Notes: generated from the letters alone by a model not told the origin. Shown: positions 43,268-52,947, numbered from the stretch's first letter. The stretch: 64,000 nucleotides of DNA from Bacteroidales bacterium (GCA_028282785.1 JANQHE010000048.1:29335-93334); one strand, 5' to 3'. Translations and numbers: made by a program.

Positions 43268-43291
43268 ATTATTAACTAAAATTTATTACAA

Positions 43292-43447
43292 ATGAAAAAC
43301 TTGAAAAATTTTAAAGGAGCAAAAATGCTTAGTAAAATGGAACAAAAAGCAGTTAAAGGCGGGCTTATTCCATGTTTTAATGGACGTTGCCTAATTGGTT
43401 ACACATGTATTAATGGATACTGTTTTGAAGATGAACATCAACCATAA
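43292..43447 (+). CDS. Cysteine-rich GG-leader peptide, locus 1 first gene
   Basis: This 51-residue peptide has leader MKNLKNFKGAKMLSKMEQKA and VKGG at 21-24. The core LIPCFNGRCLIGYTCINGYC holds four cysteines and ends FEDEHQP. It shares leader and cysteine layout with the peptides at 25029 and 25272. It directly follows the C39-like/VKOR gene, which makes disulfide bonding the most likely modification. Confidence 0.88.
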   Translation: MKNLKNFKGAKMLSKMEQKAVKGGLIPCFNGRCLIGYTCINGYCFEDEHQP

Positions 43448-43607
43448 TTTTTATAGAAATGAAAAACTAAAAGATTTAAACGGGGCAAAAACACTTACTA
43501 AAATACAACTAAATGCTATCAGAAGTGGAGTAATTAAATGTATAAAAGTACTTGTTGATTACATTTGCCCGTATCCATTAATTTGTACTGATGGACGTTG
43601 TAAATAA
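43431..43607 (+). pseudogene. Frameshifted second cysteine-rich peptide gene
   Basis: The expected start ATGAAAAACT at 43459 runs into a stop after three codons. In the next frame the leader continues NEKLKDLNGAKTLTKIQLNA, so one base has probably been lost near ATGAAAAACT(T)AAAAG. The cleavage site reads RSG instead of KGG. The core keeps four cysteines (VIKC, YICPYPLICTDGRC). The open frame could start at ATG 43431, inside the upstream gene, but the double loss of start frame and GG suggests decay. Confidence 0.7.
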
Positions 43608-43618
43608 ACTTAGTTTTG

Positions 43619-43670
43619 AAAGAGGCTATCCCAAAAGGTTGATTTTCAGTCCTTTTTGGACAGTCTCTTC
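43619..43670. terminator. Long imperfect hairpin terminator
   Basis: GAGGCTATCCCAAAAGG and CCTTTTTGGACAGTCTC pair at 15 of 17 positions with a 12-nt loop, between convergent genes. A similar half (TCTTTTTGGACACCCTC) occurs at about 51068-51084, so it may belong to a dispersed repeat. Confidence 0.75.
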
Positions 43671-43689
43671 TTTATTTCATTAAAATAAT

Positions 43690-44430
43690 TTAATTCAATC
43701 TCTGCTTTACAGCTTCGTACATTAAAATTGATGCTGCAACTGACACATTCAAAGATTCAATTTCTCCTAAAATGGGAATTTTAACCAATTTATCGGCAAT
43801 CTTCAAATACTCAATAGCTACTCCTCTATCCTCTGCTCCCATTAAAATTGCTGTTGGTATGGAAAAATCAGTTTGATAATATAATTCAGAAGCTTTTTCC
43901 GTAGCAGCTACAATTTGCAAACCACTTTCCTGTAAGAACCTAATGGTATTTGATAAGCTTTTAACTCTGCAAACAGGAATTTTATGTAAAGCTCCTGCAG
44001 ATGTTTTCACCGCATCTGCCGAAATACGAGCCGATCCTTTCTCCGGAATTATAATGGCATCAACACTGGCACATTCTGCGCTTCTTGTAATTGCCCCGAA
44101 ATTTCTTACATCTGAAACTTTATCCAGAATAACAAACAAAGGAGTTTTTCCTGACTCAAATAAATTTGGTAAGATATTTTCAATATTCTGAAATTCAATA
44201 GGAGATATAAACGCAAGGACACCTTGATGATTCTTCATAGTTATCCTGTTAATACGCTCATTAGGTACATATTGTACAGGAATCTGTAAATCCTTCACCA
44301 GTTCGATCAATTCAAAAAATAACTCCCCTTTCAGTCCACTCTTAATCATCAATTTATCTATCTGTTTTCCAGATTTGACTGCTTCAATAACTGCTCTTGT
44401 TCCAAATATAAAATCTTTATCCTGTTTCAT
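43690..44430 (-). CDS. rlmB: 23S rRNA 2'-O-methyltransferase RlmB (TrmH/SpoU family)
   Basis: This 246-residue protein has the N-terminal substrate-binding domain (FIFGTRAVIEAVKSGKQIDK) and the SpoU knot with motif 1 RNFGAITRSAECA, motif 2 AILMGAEDRGV and motif 3 IPILGEIESLNVSVAASILMYE (quoted in part). It methylates the 2'-OH of G2251 of 23S rRNA in the best-studied member. Its start overlaps the upstream gene stop by 4 nt. Confidence 0.92.
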   Translation of the reverse strand: MKQDKDFIFGTRAVIEAVKSGKQIDKLMIKSGLKGELFFELIELVKDLQIPVQYVPNERINRITMKNHQGVLAFISPIEFQNIENILPNLFESGKTPLFVILDKVSDVRNFGAITRSAECASVDAIIIPEKGSARISADAVKTSAGALHKIPVCRVKSLSNTIRFLQESGLQIVAATEKASELYYQTDFSIPTAILMGAEDRGVAIEYLKIADKLVKIPILGEIESLNVSVAASILMYEAVKQRLN

Positions 44431-45722
44431 TCTAACCTTGTTTGAAAATAAATAATTTCACCTTTATTCCACATTTCAACTGCTGTGTCCCAACCAGTAT
44501 ATTTTAATTTTTCACGATCTAAAACATAATGATTGAAAGTGAAAGGATTTTCTACATAATTAAATATAAAAGTAATACCGGTACTAATACCCTCCGGATT
44601 ATAAATCCATCTCTCCTCATCTCCGGATTTAAATAAATAATCCGGTAAACCGTAAATAACATAAATCATTCCCCTATCAGTTTTCCAACCTTCTTTATAA
44701 GAAGTGAAGTATTTATTAGCCAACATTACCCGATTGTAATATGCTATTAGCAATTCTCTTGATTTATCAATATTATTTGCTTTGGCTAGCCAAAAATCAT
44801 CAACGGCTAATTTAGTTAACTTACCTGTTGAATCCGGTCCGGGAATTGAATCTATATTTCCCAGGTAACTTATTGGTTCTGCTAATTTCTTCGGAGTTCT
44901 GATAACAGGGAATTTTTCTCCAAAGTTAAATAATACAATACCGTCATTATAATTTGATTCTGTTTGATTTTCAGAAAAATAATATAATCCTTCATCCCTA
45001 TAATTCTCATAATTTATTGAGTCGAGATAACAGATCCAGACAGTATCTGCTGTATGTACGTTATCTATTAACGTATCTTCCATATAGGGCGGTAAAGAAA
45101 TATAAAAGTCATTCTTAAAGTAGTGCACATACAATGAATCTATATCTCTACTGTAGTGTTTTATTCCAAATTCCTGCCTTGGTCTGATATATGGATCAAC
45201 TATAATTTCATTATCTTTTTTATTAAAGTAATAATAATCCTGCAGGTTGTTTTCCTGAGTACGGTTAATTCTATAAAATGAATATTGACTATTTTTTCGA
45301 TTGACATCTGTTGTTATAATTTCCAAAAGATAATTACCTCCTTTATGACTATTAACCTCAACTTCAACAACTTCATATTGCCTATTTGGATCCTTATCAA
45401 ACTTAAAGGTTGTAGTAGAACTATCAGCCAAATTTAATTTATCGTTTAAATCATACAGATTATAAACAATCTGTACTCTTGATAATAGCTTATTTCCAGG
45501 ATTATTTTGATTAAATAACAATTCCTTCGTTTTTAGATATTCAACCATAACCGAACTCGTATCTGAAAGGCTATAGATTTTTATTTTAGGATGCAATGAT
45601 GAACTTGATGGATCATATATTCTCTCCAGGTTTCGAGGAGCAGAAATTCTTTTATTTGGATTACATGAAACAGCAATTAATAAGATTGAAATAATAATAG
45701 AATATTTTAATATTAATTGCAT
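44427..45722 (-). CDS. GWxTD domain lipoprotein
   Basis: This 431-residue protein has a lipoprotein signal (MQLILKYSIIISILLIAVSC, Cys20). The C-terminal domain contains KEGWKTDRGMIYVIYGLPD, the GWxTD signature, followed by ERWIYNP and NPFTFNHYVLDREKL. The function of this Bacteroidota family is not known. It is translationally coupled to rlmB. Confidence 0.88.
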   Translation of the reverse strand: MQLILKYSIIISILLIAVSCNPNKRISAPRNLERIYDPSSSSLHPKIKIYSLSDTSSVMVEYLKTKELLFNQNNPGNKLLSRVQIVYNLYDLNDKLNLADSSTTTFKFDKDPNRQYEVVEVEVNSHKGGNYLLEIITTDVNRKNSQYSFYRINRTQENNLQDYYYFNKKDNEIIVDPYIRPRQEFGIKHYSRDIDSLYVHYFKNDFYISLPPYMEDTLIDNVHTADTVWICYLDSINYENYRDEGLYYFSENQTESNYNDGIVLFNFGEKFPVIRTPKKLAEPISYLGNIDSIPGPDSTGKLTKLAVDDFWLAKANNIDKSRELLIAYYNRVMLANKYFTSYKEGWKTDRGMIYVIYGLPDYLFKSGDEERWIYNPEGISTGITFIFNYVENPFTFNHYVLDREKLKYTGWDTAVEMWNKGEIIYFQTRLE

Positions 45723-45755
45723 ATTTTTTAGCTGAGTTGATAAATATAAATATAA

Positions 45756-47696
45756 TTAAATTCTTTCTTGTTTCAATTCTTCAAGAACTTCTGTAAGCTC
45801 CTCCCATTTTTTCATTTCTTTCTCAACCGTTTTTTTTAGTTCATCATATTTGGAAAATAACGTAGCGTCCTCCTTCATTTTTTCAGGATCGGATAAAATA
45901 GAACCAACTCTTTCCATTTCTGCTTCAAACTCTTCGATTCTGGTTTCACATTCTTTTACATTATTCTCTGCTTTTCTGATCTTTTTATCTAACTCTTTTC
46001 TTTCCAAATATGATTGCTTATTTACAGAACTTTTTTTCTCCTGGTTTTGCGCTACTTGTTTTTCCTTTTTCTCCAGTTCCTTAAGGTTTTCTAACTTTCT
46101 TGTCCTTAAGAAATCATATATTCCGCCAATATGCTGTTTAATTTTTTTATCTCGAAATTCATAAACCTTATCAACCAAACCATCCAGAAATTCTCTGTCA
46201 TGCGATACCAAAATTAAAGTTCCTTCAAAATCTTTTAGTGCCTTTTTAAGAATATCCTTCGAACGCATATCCAAATGATTGGTTGGCTCATCAAGCACCA
46301 ACAAATTATAAGGTTTCAATAATAATTTTGCCATCGATAAACGTGATCGTTCACCACCAGATAAAACTTTTACTTTCTTATCAATATCTTCTCCTCCAAA
46401 AAGGAATGCACCTAAAATATCTCTGATCTTAAGCCTGATATCACCAACTGCAACATCATCAATCGTTTGAAATACAGTTTTGTTTTCATCAAGTAACTCA
46501 TCCTGATTTTGAGCAAAGTAACCGGTAGACACGTTGTGCCCAATTTTTAATTCTCCGCTATAATCCAGATCATCAACGATTATACGTGACAATGTTGTTT
46601 TTCCTTCTCCATTTCTTCCGACAAAAGCAATTTTTTCACCACGAGTTACAGTCAACTCAATATCTTTAAATACAGTAAGATCACCATATTTTTTTGTCAT
46701 ATCTTTGGTTCGTACAACCAAATCTCCAGATCGGGGTGCAGACGGAAATTTAATATTGATTGCGCTTGTATCTAAATCATCAACCTCGATTCGATCTATT
46801 TTTTCCAACTGTTTAATTCTGGATTGAACCTGAACAGCTTTAGTTGCCTTATATCTAAATCGTTCTATAAACTCTTCAGTTTCTTCGATCATCTTTTGCT
46901 GATTTCGATATGCTGCTAATTGTTGTTCTCTCCTCTCTTTTCGTAAAACCTCATATTTTGAATACGAAACATTATAATCATATATCTTACCCATAGATAT
47001 TTCGACTGTTCTTTTGGTAATATTATCCAAAAATGCACGGTCATGAGAAATCAAAACAACGGCTCCCGGGTAATCTTTCAAAAAATCCTCAAACCATTGG
47101 ATTGCTTCAATATCCAGGTGATTTGTAGGCTCATCCAATAGTAAAACATCTGGTTTTTGAAGTAAAATCTTTGCCAGTTCAATTCGCATTCGCCATCCAC
47201 CACTAAACTCCGAAGTTGGGCGGGCAAAATCCATTGGTTTAAATCCAAGGCCAATTAATGTTTGTTCTATATTTGCATCAATTGATCCTCCTTCTAATAA
47301 CTGATAACGATCATTTGCTTCTGTTAAATCATGTATTAATTTTGAGTATTCGGAGGATTCATAATCTGTTCTATCAGCCAGCTGACTATTAATTTGTTTT
47401 ATTTTCTCATCCAGTTTCAACACCTCTGAAAAAGCTTCACGAGCTTCATTAAAAACATTTCGCTGATCTTTAACAGTCATATTTTGAGGTAAATATCCCA
47501 TTGTTATGTCAGGCGGGGCAATTACAGTTCCTTTAGTTGGTTGCTGTAATCTCATAAATATTTTTAACAGTGTAGACTTTCCTGCACCATTCTTTCCAAC
47601 CAATCCAATTCTATCTTTCGGATTAATTAAAAATGTTACATCATTAAACAACTGAAATGCTCCAAACTCAACGGTTAACTGCTCAACAGAAATCAT
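45756..47696 (-). CDS. ABC-F family ATPase
   Basis: This 646-residue protein has two ATP-binding cassettes with no membrane domain: Walker A GKNGAGKSTL (about 37) and GRNGEGKTTL (about 345), signatures FSGGWRMR and LSGGERSRL, and Walker B VLLLDEPTNHLD and LLVLDEPTNHLD. A linker (FRYKATKAVQVQSRI) separates them and a C-terminal coiled coil (about 535-640) is present. ABC-F proteins act on the ribosome. A -7 box TATCTTTG lies upstream. Confidence 0.93.
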   Translation of the reverse strand: MISVEQLTVEFGAFQLFNDVTFLINPKDRIGLVGKNGAGKSTLLKIFMRLQQPTKGTVIAPPDITMGYLPQNMTVKDQRNVFNEAREAFSEVLKLDEKIKQINSQLADRTDYESSEYSKLIHDLTEANDRYQLLEGGSIDANIEQTLIGLGFKPMDFARPTSEFSGGWRMRIELAKILLQKPDVLLLDEPTNHLDIEAIQWFEDFLKDYPGAVVLISHDRAFLDNITKRTVEISMGKIYDYNVSYSKYEVLRKERREQQLAAYRNQQKMIEETEEFIERFRYKATKAVQVQSRIKQLEKIDRIEVDDLDTSAINIKFPSAPRSGDLVVRTKDMTKKYGDLTVFKDIELTVTRGEKIAFVGRNGEGKTTLSRIIVDDLDYSGELKIGHNVSTGYFAQNQDELLDENKTVFQTIDDVAVGDIRLKIRDILGAFLFGGEDIDKKVKVLSGGERSRLSMAKLLLKPYNLLVLDEPTNHLDMRSKDILKKALKDFEGTLILVSHDREFLDGLVDKVYEFRDKKIKQHIGGIYDFLRTRKLENLKELEKKEKQVAQNQEKKSSVNKQSYLERKELDKKIRKAENNVKECETRIEEFEAEMERVGSILSDPEKMKEDATLFSKYDELKKTVEKEMKKWEELTEVLEELKQERI

Positions 47697-47712
47697 ACAA
47701 AAATAATTTCCG

Positions 47713-47720
47713 CAAAGATA
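47713..47720 (-). promoter_or_regulatory. -7 box of the ABC-F gene
   Basis: TATCTTTG on the minus strand, 17 bp before the ATG, fits TAnnTTTG. I do not see a clear -33 TTG. Confidence 0.5.
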
Positions 47721-47919
47721 AATAAAGTTTTGAGTTTAGAGTTCTCTGTCTTGTATTTGAGTTTTGAGCCTTGTTCTTCTTATTATTAGTTAACTATACT
47801 GCCAAATACCTACTGCTTCATACTTACTCATTTCACTTCTTTTCCTTTTTGCCAGTTTACTTATTTACCAAATCACTATTTTACCATTTAACAGGTAAAA
47901 CAATAAACCTTAAACTTTA

Positions 47920-47927
47920 TATATTTG
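47920..47927 (+). promoter_or_regulatory. -7 box of the RNA methyltransferase gene
   Basis: TATATTTG followed by CA fits the Bacteroidota -7 box. It contains the TTG at 47925, which would make that TTG unusable as a start codon and favours GTG 47949. Confidence 0.5.
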
Positions 47928-47948
47928 CACAAACTAAAATATCGAGAA

Positions 47949-49358
47949 GTGGGAAGAAGAAAGAAACCGTTACCTATAATTGAAAAGGTTGAAATAACTG
48001 ATGTAGCAGCAGAGGGAAAAGCAATTGCCAAAATTGAAAATAAAGTTGTATTTATAACGCAGGTAGTTCCGGGCGATATTGTTGATATTCAGGTTACCAA
48101 AAAACGAAAAAGCTTTATGGAAGGTATACCTGTAAAATTCCATAAATATTCTGATGTTAGAGTAGAAGCTTTTTGTGAGCATTTTGGAGTTTGTGGAGGA
48201 TGTAAGTGGCAAAATCTTCCATATGAAGAACAACTAAAATATAAACATCAGCAAGTATTGGATAATCTTGAAAGAATAGCTAAAGTAGAGTTGCCCGGGA
48301 TTAATTATATTCTTCCTTCGGAAAATACAAGATATTACAGAAATAAACTTGAATTTACTTTTTCCAATAATCGTTGGTTGACCAAAAATGAAATTAGTTC
48401 CGAAAAGAAACTGGATAGAAGTAATGCCCTTGGTTTTCATGTTCCAAAGATTTGGGATAAAATAGTAAATATCAATACATGTTATTTGCAAAAAGATCCT
48501 TCAAACGCAATAAGATTAAAAGTTAAAAAATATGCGGATGAAAAGAACCTTCCCTATTTTGATTTAAGAAAACAAGAAGGTTTATTAAGAAATTTGATCA
48601 TAAGAACATCCACTACTGGTGAACTAATGGTTATTATGGTCTTTTATTATGATGATCAAAAGGAAATAACCAATTTACTTAATTATATTTCGGATAAATT
48701 TCCGGAAATTACTTCCTTAATGTATATAGTAAATTCCAAATCAAATGACTCATATACTGATCAGGAAGTAAAGCTATTCAAAGGTAAAGATCACATTTTT
48801 GAACAAATGGAAGATCTTAAATTTAAAATAGGCCCTAAATCATTCTATCAAACAAATTCTGAACAGGCTTACAATTTATATAAGTTTACCAGAGAATTTG
48901 CAGATTTGAGCGGTGAAGAAATTGTGTATGATCTGTATACCGGAACTGGAACTATTGCCAATTTCATAGCTAAAAGAGCTGAAAAAGTTATTGGAATTGA
49001 GTATGTGCCTGAAGCAATTGAAGATGCTAAAGTAAACTCTGATATTAATCAAATTTCTAATACAGAGTTTTTTGCAGGCGATATGAAAGATATTTTAACA
49101 CACTCGTTCATCGAGAAACACGGAAAGCCTGATGTTATTATAACGGATCCTCCTCGTGCCGGAATGCATCCGGATGTTGTGAATTCAATATTAAAAACAA
49201 ATCCAGGAAAAATAGTCTATGTCAGTTGTAATCCGGCTACTCAGGCACGCGATATCAATTTATTAGATGCAAATTATAAAGTTACCCGAGTGCAACCTGT
49301 CGATATGTTTCCCCACACATATCACGTAGAAAATATTGTGCTATTGGAACGTCGTTAG
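47949..49358 (+). CDS. rlmD: 23S rRNA (uracil-5-)-methyltransferase RlmD-like
   Basis: The start proposed is GTG 47949 (GRRKKPLPIIEKVEI), because the upstream TTG lies in the promoter box. A TRAM domain (about 8-65, VAAEGKAIAKIENKVVFITQ) is followed by the iron-sulfur cysteines in CEHFGVCGGCKW, the SAM-binding motif YDLYTGTGTIANF and the catalytic cysteine in YVSCNPATQARD. TrmA/RlmC/RlmD-family enzymes form m5U in RNA; in Bacteroidota this gene is usually called RlmD. The exact target site is inferred. Confidence 0.9.
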   Translation: MGRRKKPLPIIEKVEITDVAAEGKAIAKIENKVVFITQVVPGDIVDIQVTKKRKSFMEGIPVKFHKYSDVRVEAFCEHFGVCGGCKWQNLPYEEQLKYKHQQVLDNLERIAKVELPGINYILPSENTRYYRNKLEFTFSNNRWLTKNEISSEKKLDRSNALGFHVPKIWDKIVNINTCYLQKDPSNAIRLKVKKYADEKNLPYFDLRKQEGLLRNLIIRTSTTGELMVIMVFYYDDQKEITNLLNYISDKFPEITSLMYIVNSKSNDSYTDQEVKLFKGKDHIFEQMEDLKFKIGPKSFYQTNSEQAYNLYKFTREFADLSGEEIVYDLYTGTGTIANFIAKRAEKVIGIEYVPEAIEDAKVNSDINQISNTEFFAGDMKDILTHSFIEKHGKPDVIITDPPRAGMHPDVVNSILKTNPGKIVYVSCNPATQARDINLLDANYKVTRVQPVDMFPHTYHVENIVLLERR

Positions 49359-49518
49359 TTATTTGCAGAGAATTTATAACAGTTAATAACCGATTAAACG
49401 TTATCTGTCAATAAATCACAGATATCATGTATAATATTGATTTTATTTTAATATATTAGCTATACCTATTACCGAATGCCATATAAAGTTAGGTTTCGGT
49501 TATTTATTTGAGATCGAA

Positions 49519-50910
49519 ATGAAACAATATATTTCAGGTTCAAAAAAAGAGGAAAGCTATAGCTATACCGATATTCTTTTTGGTAATAGAAAAGAATATA
49601 GCCTGGAGCATCGTTTTTTTAATTCAGTTAGTTTATTTTCCGCCTTAGCTGCGTGTTTTGCAAGCATTACGAATCTTGCTCTCCGGTTAAATTTAAAACT
49701 CACTTTATTTACTATTATCTCCACTTTTGTACTTTTTGTGTTTTATTATTTATCGCGTAAAAAGAGAATTTACAAAGCACTTATCGCACCATTTATAATA
49801 TATTCACTTATTGTTCTTTCTACGGTTTGGTTTTTTAATGCAGGTTCAGAAGGCCCGGTTGTATTTGTCTATTTGGTTGGATTGGTACTTTTTGTTATTA
49901 TAACAGAAGGAAGAAATAGAATAATAACTATTTCATGCTTTTTATTGAATTTATTGTTTCTTTTTTATCTCGAAAAAAAATTTCCTGATCTTATTACACC
50001 ATATGAGAACGATTTTATTAAATTTTATGATGTTACCATTACCTTTCTATTTTCCTTTGTTTTAATTTATTTTGTAGTTGCTATTTTAGTAAAAAGTTAT
50101 CGCGAAGAGAAGGTCATTTCAACCTTACAACAAGATGAACTTATTTTTCAAAAAAACCAGATTACAGACAGTATTCAATACGCAAAAAGTTTGCAAAAAG
50201 GGTTGCTTACGCAAAGAAAAGCAATAGATAAAATTCTTCCTGATCATTTTATTTTGTACTTACCTAAAGATATAGTAAGTGGTGATTTTTACTGGGTTAA
50301 AAAAATTAGCGATGTAATTATTATAGCAGCAGCAGACTGCACAGGACATGGAGTCCCTGGAGCTTTTATGAGCGTTTTGGGGATATCTTTACTTAATGAA
50401 ATTGTAAGAAGAAAAGAAATACTTAAAGCTAATCAGGCATTAGAAGTTTTAAGACACGAACTAAAAGAAGCCTTGCATCAATCAGATGAAGACTATTCAT
50501 ATAATAACGGAATGGACATTGCACTTTGTGTAATTGATAAAAAGCAAAAGCTCATACAATATTCCGGAGCGAATGCCCCCTTGTATCTAATACGAGACAA
50601 TAAACTCATTGAATTCAAACCGACACGTAATCCGATAGGATTAACTCCACTTGAAATTCCGTTTCTTAATCATGAAATTGAATATGATGAGAATGATATT
50701 TTCTATTTATTTTCCGATGGATTTATGGATCAATTTGGTGGTGATGATGGTAAAAAATTTCGTTCCCGAAGATTTAAGCATCTTTTATTGGATATCCACA
50801 ACAAGCCGTTTGAAAGTCAAAAAGATCAATTAAAGCTGGGCTTAATGAAATGGAAGGGGAACAAGTATGACCAGGTGGATGATATAATGATCTTTGGATT
50901 TAAACCATAG
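49519..50910 (+). CDS. SpoIIE-family serine phosphatase with membrane domain
   Basis: This 463-residue protein has about six membrane helices in residues 35-200, a short coiled coil, and a PP2C/SpoIIE phosphatase domain: LPKDIVSGDFYWVKK, ADCTGHGVPGAFMSVLG, GMDIALCVID, FYLFSDGFMDQFGG. The acidic metal-binding residues are present (SGD, ADCTGHG, SDG). Such proteins switch anti-sigma antagonist pathways or other phosphoproteins. Confidence 0.92.
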   Translation: MKQYISGSKKEESYSYTDILFGNRKEYSLEHRFFNSVSLFSALAACFASITNLALRLNLKLTLFTIISTFVLFVFYYLSRKKRIYKALIAPFIIYSLIVLSTVWFFNAGSEGPVVFVYLVGLVLFVIITEGRNRIITISCFLLNLLFLFYLEKKFPDLITPYENDFIKFYDVTITFLFSFVLIYFVVAILVKSYREEKVISTLQQDELIFQKNQITDSIQYAKSLQKGLLTQRKAIDKILPDHFILYLPKDIVSGDFYWVKKISDVIIIAAADCTGHGVPGAFMSVLGISLLNEIVRRKEILKANQALEVLRHELKEALHQSDEDYSYNNGMDIALCVIDKKQKLIQYSGANAPLYLIRDNKLIEFKPTRNPIGLTPLEIPFLNHEIEYDENDIFYLFSDGFMDQFGGDDGKKFRSRRFKHLLLDIHNKPFESQKDQLKLGLMKWKGNKYDQVDDIMIFGFKP

Positions 50911-50970
50911 GTAAAAGTAAAAAAAGAGAATAAGTCCTTACCATGATCAGGATGACAACCGGGAGAAGAA

Positions 50971-50990
50971 ACCTGCTGTAGCAAGCAGGT
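50971..50990. repeat. Short inverted repeat in the gap after the SpoIIE gene
   Basis: ACCTGCT and AGCAGGT form a 7-bp stem with a 6-nt loop. The remaining gap (50911-51112) holds a half-hairpin near 51068-51084 related to the one at 43651-43667; I see no gene. Confidence 0.5.
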
Positions 50991-51112
50991 AATCTATTGA
51001 TTACAAGAATAAACAGACTGTTTCATTCTGACCGTAAATGTCAGGATTCGCAATTGACGTCTTCGGGTCTTTTTGGACACCCTCACGATATTAATTACAC
51101 TTTGTATATTTA

Positions 51113-52834
51113 TTATTTAACTTTTTCAGGAATCTTAATATCCGGATGCTCCGATTTAAATCCTTTCCAATAACCTTTAATTGTTGTTTTAACCTCTCTA
51201 TGCAGTAATAAGATTCCCGTAAGATTTGGAATAGCCATAAATACTACCGTTAACAATGATAAGTTCCATATAATGGTCGTATCGGTAAATCCTGCAAAGA
51301 AAAATCCAACCACATAAAGCAATCGATAGAAGATCACATATTTTGACCCAAATAAGAATGTAACTGATCTATCGCCATAATAAGACCAGGATATTGCAGT
51401 TGAGAATGCAAATAACATTAAGCCAATAGACACAATGTATTTACCCCATTCTCCAAAGAAACTGCGTGTAAATGCTTTTGCTGTTAATGGTGCACTATGT
51501 ATTAATGATTTTCCGTAGAATGTTACATTCTTTTCATCATTCCCGATCTTACCTTCTGTAATTTTTATTTCGCCTGTAAATGGATGTTCGTCCAACAATA
51601 CCTTAATATTTTCTGCCACAGATCTTGCATGAACAATAGTTAATTCATTCTGTATTTTGCCTTCGTTTATTTCCAGGTTACCTGTAAATAAAGGTAAAGC
51701 GGTTTTCTTTGAAATATGATCATAAATTGCCTTTTTATCAACGTCGGACTCACCATTGTATGAGTCTGCAAAAACAATCATGTCTGTATTCTGGAATTGA
51801 TTATCTAATTTCTCATTCCAAACGCCTGAAGATAATAATACTAAACCTGTTATTGTACAAATGATAATAGTATCTATAAATGGTTCCAGAATTGCAACCA
51901 ATCCTTCAGAAACCGGTTCATGTGCTCTTGCAGCCGAGTGTGCAATTGGAGCTGACCCCTGACCAGCTTCATTTGAAAATAGCCCCCGGTTAACACCTTG
52001 ATTAAACATAAATGCAAAACTTGCTCCTAAGAACCCTCCTACGGCAGCTTGCCCTGAAAGTACATTTGAAAAAATAGCCCCAAATGATGGAATAATATTT
52101 TGATAGTTTGCAATGATAACCGCAAATGCACCTATCAAATAAATTAATGCCATACCAGGAACCAAACGTTCTGTTACTTTTGCAATTCTTTTAATACCGC
52201 CTATAATTACAAAAGCTAATAAAACCGCCATAACAGCGCCTGTAACAATTCTTTCAATACCAAAGGTTGCCAAAACAGAATCAGTTATGCTATTAATCTG
52301 CGGCATACTTCCGGAACCAAATGAAGATAAAATGGTAGCAGCCGCAAAAAAGATCCCAATCCACTTACCGGTTTTTATTACTTTTCCGTTCTTCAGGTTA
52401 ATATTTAACCTCTTTTTCATATAATACATCGGGCCACCGGCTACCTGACCTTTTTCATCAAAATCTCTGTATTTATGAGAAAGTGTTACCTCAACAAACT
52501 TGGTACACATACCAAAAAAAGCCGTTACTAACATCCAGAATAAAGCTGCCGGACCACCCATGTGAATTGCCAATGCAACACCTGCGATATTTCCTGTTCC
52601 TACAGTTCCGGAAAGTGCTGTTGTTAATGCCTGAAAGTGCGAAGTATCTCCTTTATCATCTTTTTTATCAAATTTACCTTTTACAATTCGAACCGCATGT
52701 TTAAAATATCTTAACTGAGGAAATTTCAGATACAAAGTAAAAAATAATCCTGTACCAACCAATAGAAATACAAACCACGGATGTCCTCCTAAAACACTAT
52801 GTAGAGTTTGAAAAAAATTATTAAGTTGTTGCAT
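51113..52834 (-). CDS. Alanine/glycine:cation symporter (AGCS family)
   Basis: This 573-residue membrane protein has the AGCS signatures LTTALSGTVGTGNIAGVALAI (quoted in part), GGPAALFWMLVTAFFGM, FNQGVNRGLFSNEAGQGSAP and SYYGDRSVTFLFG. About ten helices are visible. A hydrophilic insertion of about 105 residues (about 345-450) sits between transporter helices, as in many Bacteroidota members. It imports alanine or glycine with sodium. Confidence 0.93.
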   Translation of the reverse strand: MQQLNNFFQTLHSVLGGHPWFVFLLVGTGLFFTLYLKFPQLRYFKHAVRIVKGKFDKKDDKGDTSHFQALTTALSGTVGTGNIAGVALAIHMGGPAALFWMLVTAFFGMCTKFVEVTLSHKYRDFDEKGQVAGGPMYYMKKRLNINLKNGKVIKTGKWIGIFFAAATILSSFGSGSMPQINSITDSVLATFGIERIVTGAVMAVLLAFVIIGGIKRIAKVTERLVPGMALIYLIGAFAVIIANYQNIIPSFGAIFSNVLSGQAAVGGFLGASFAFMFNQGVNRGLFSNEAGQGSAPIAHSAARAHEPVSEGLVAILEPFIDTIIICTITGLVLLSSGVWNEKLDNQFQNTDMIVFADSYNGESDVDKKAIYDHISKKTALPLFTGNLEINEGKIQNELTIVHARSVAENIKVLLDEHPFTGEIKITEGKIGNDEKNVTFYGKSLIHSAPLTAKAFTRSFFGEWGKYIVSIGLMLFAFSTAISWSYYGDRSVTFLFGSKYVIFYRLLYVVGFFFAGFTDTTIIWNLSLLTVVFMAIPNLTGILLLHREVKTTIKGYWKGFKSEHPDIKIPEKVK

Positions 52835-52871
52835 AATTTTAAAATTCAGTTAGATAAAAATGATAAGTTAA

Positions 52872-52900
52872 CAAATGTAATAATATTTGTTAAAGTTCAA
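52872..52900 (-). promoter_or_regulatory. Housekeeping promoter TTG-N18-TACATTTG of the symporter gene
   Basis: Minus strand: TTG (52898-52900), 18 bp, TACATTTG (52872-52879), 38 bp before the ATG. It fits both parts of the Bacteroidota consensus. Confidence 0.7.
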
Positions 52901-52947
52901 AATTTGATTTTTCGTTAGATTGGATATTATATCTTAAAAATAGTTTA

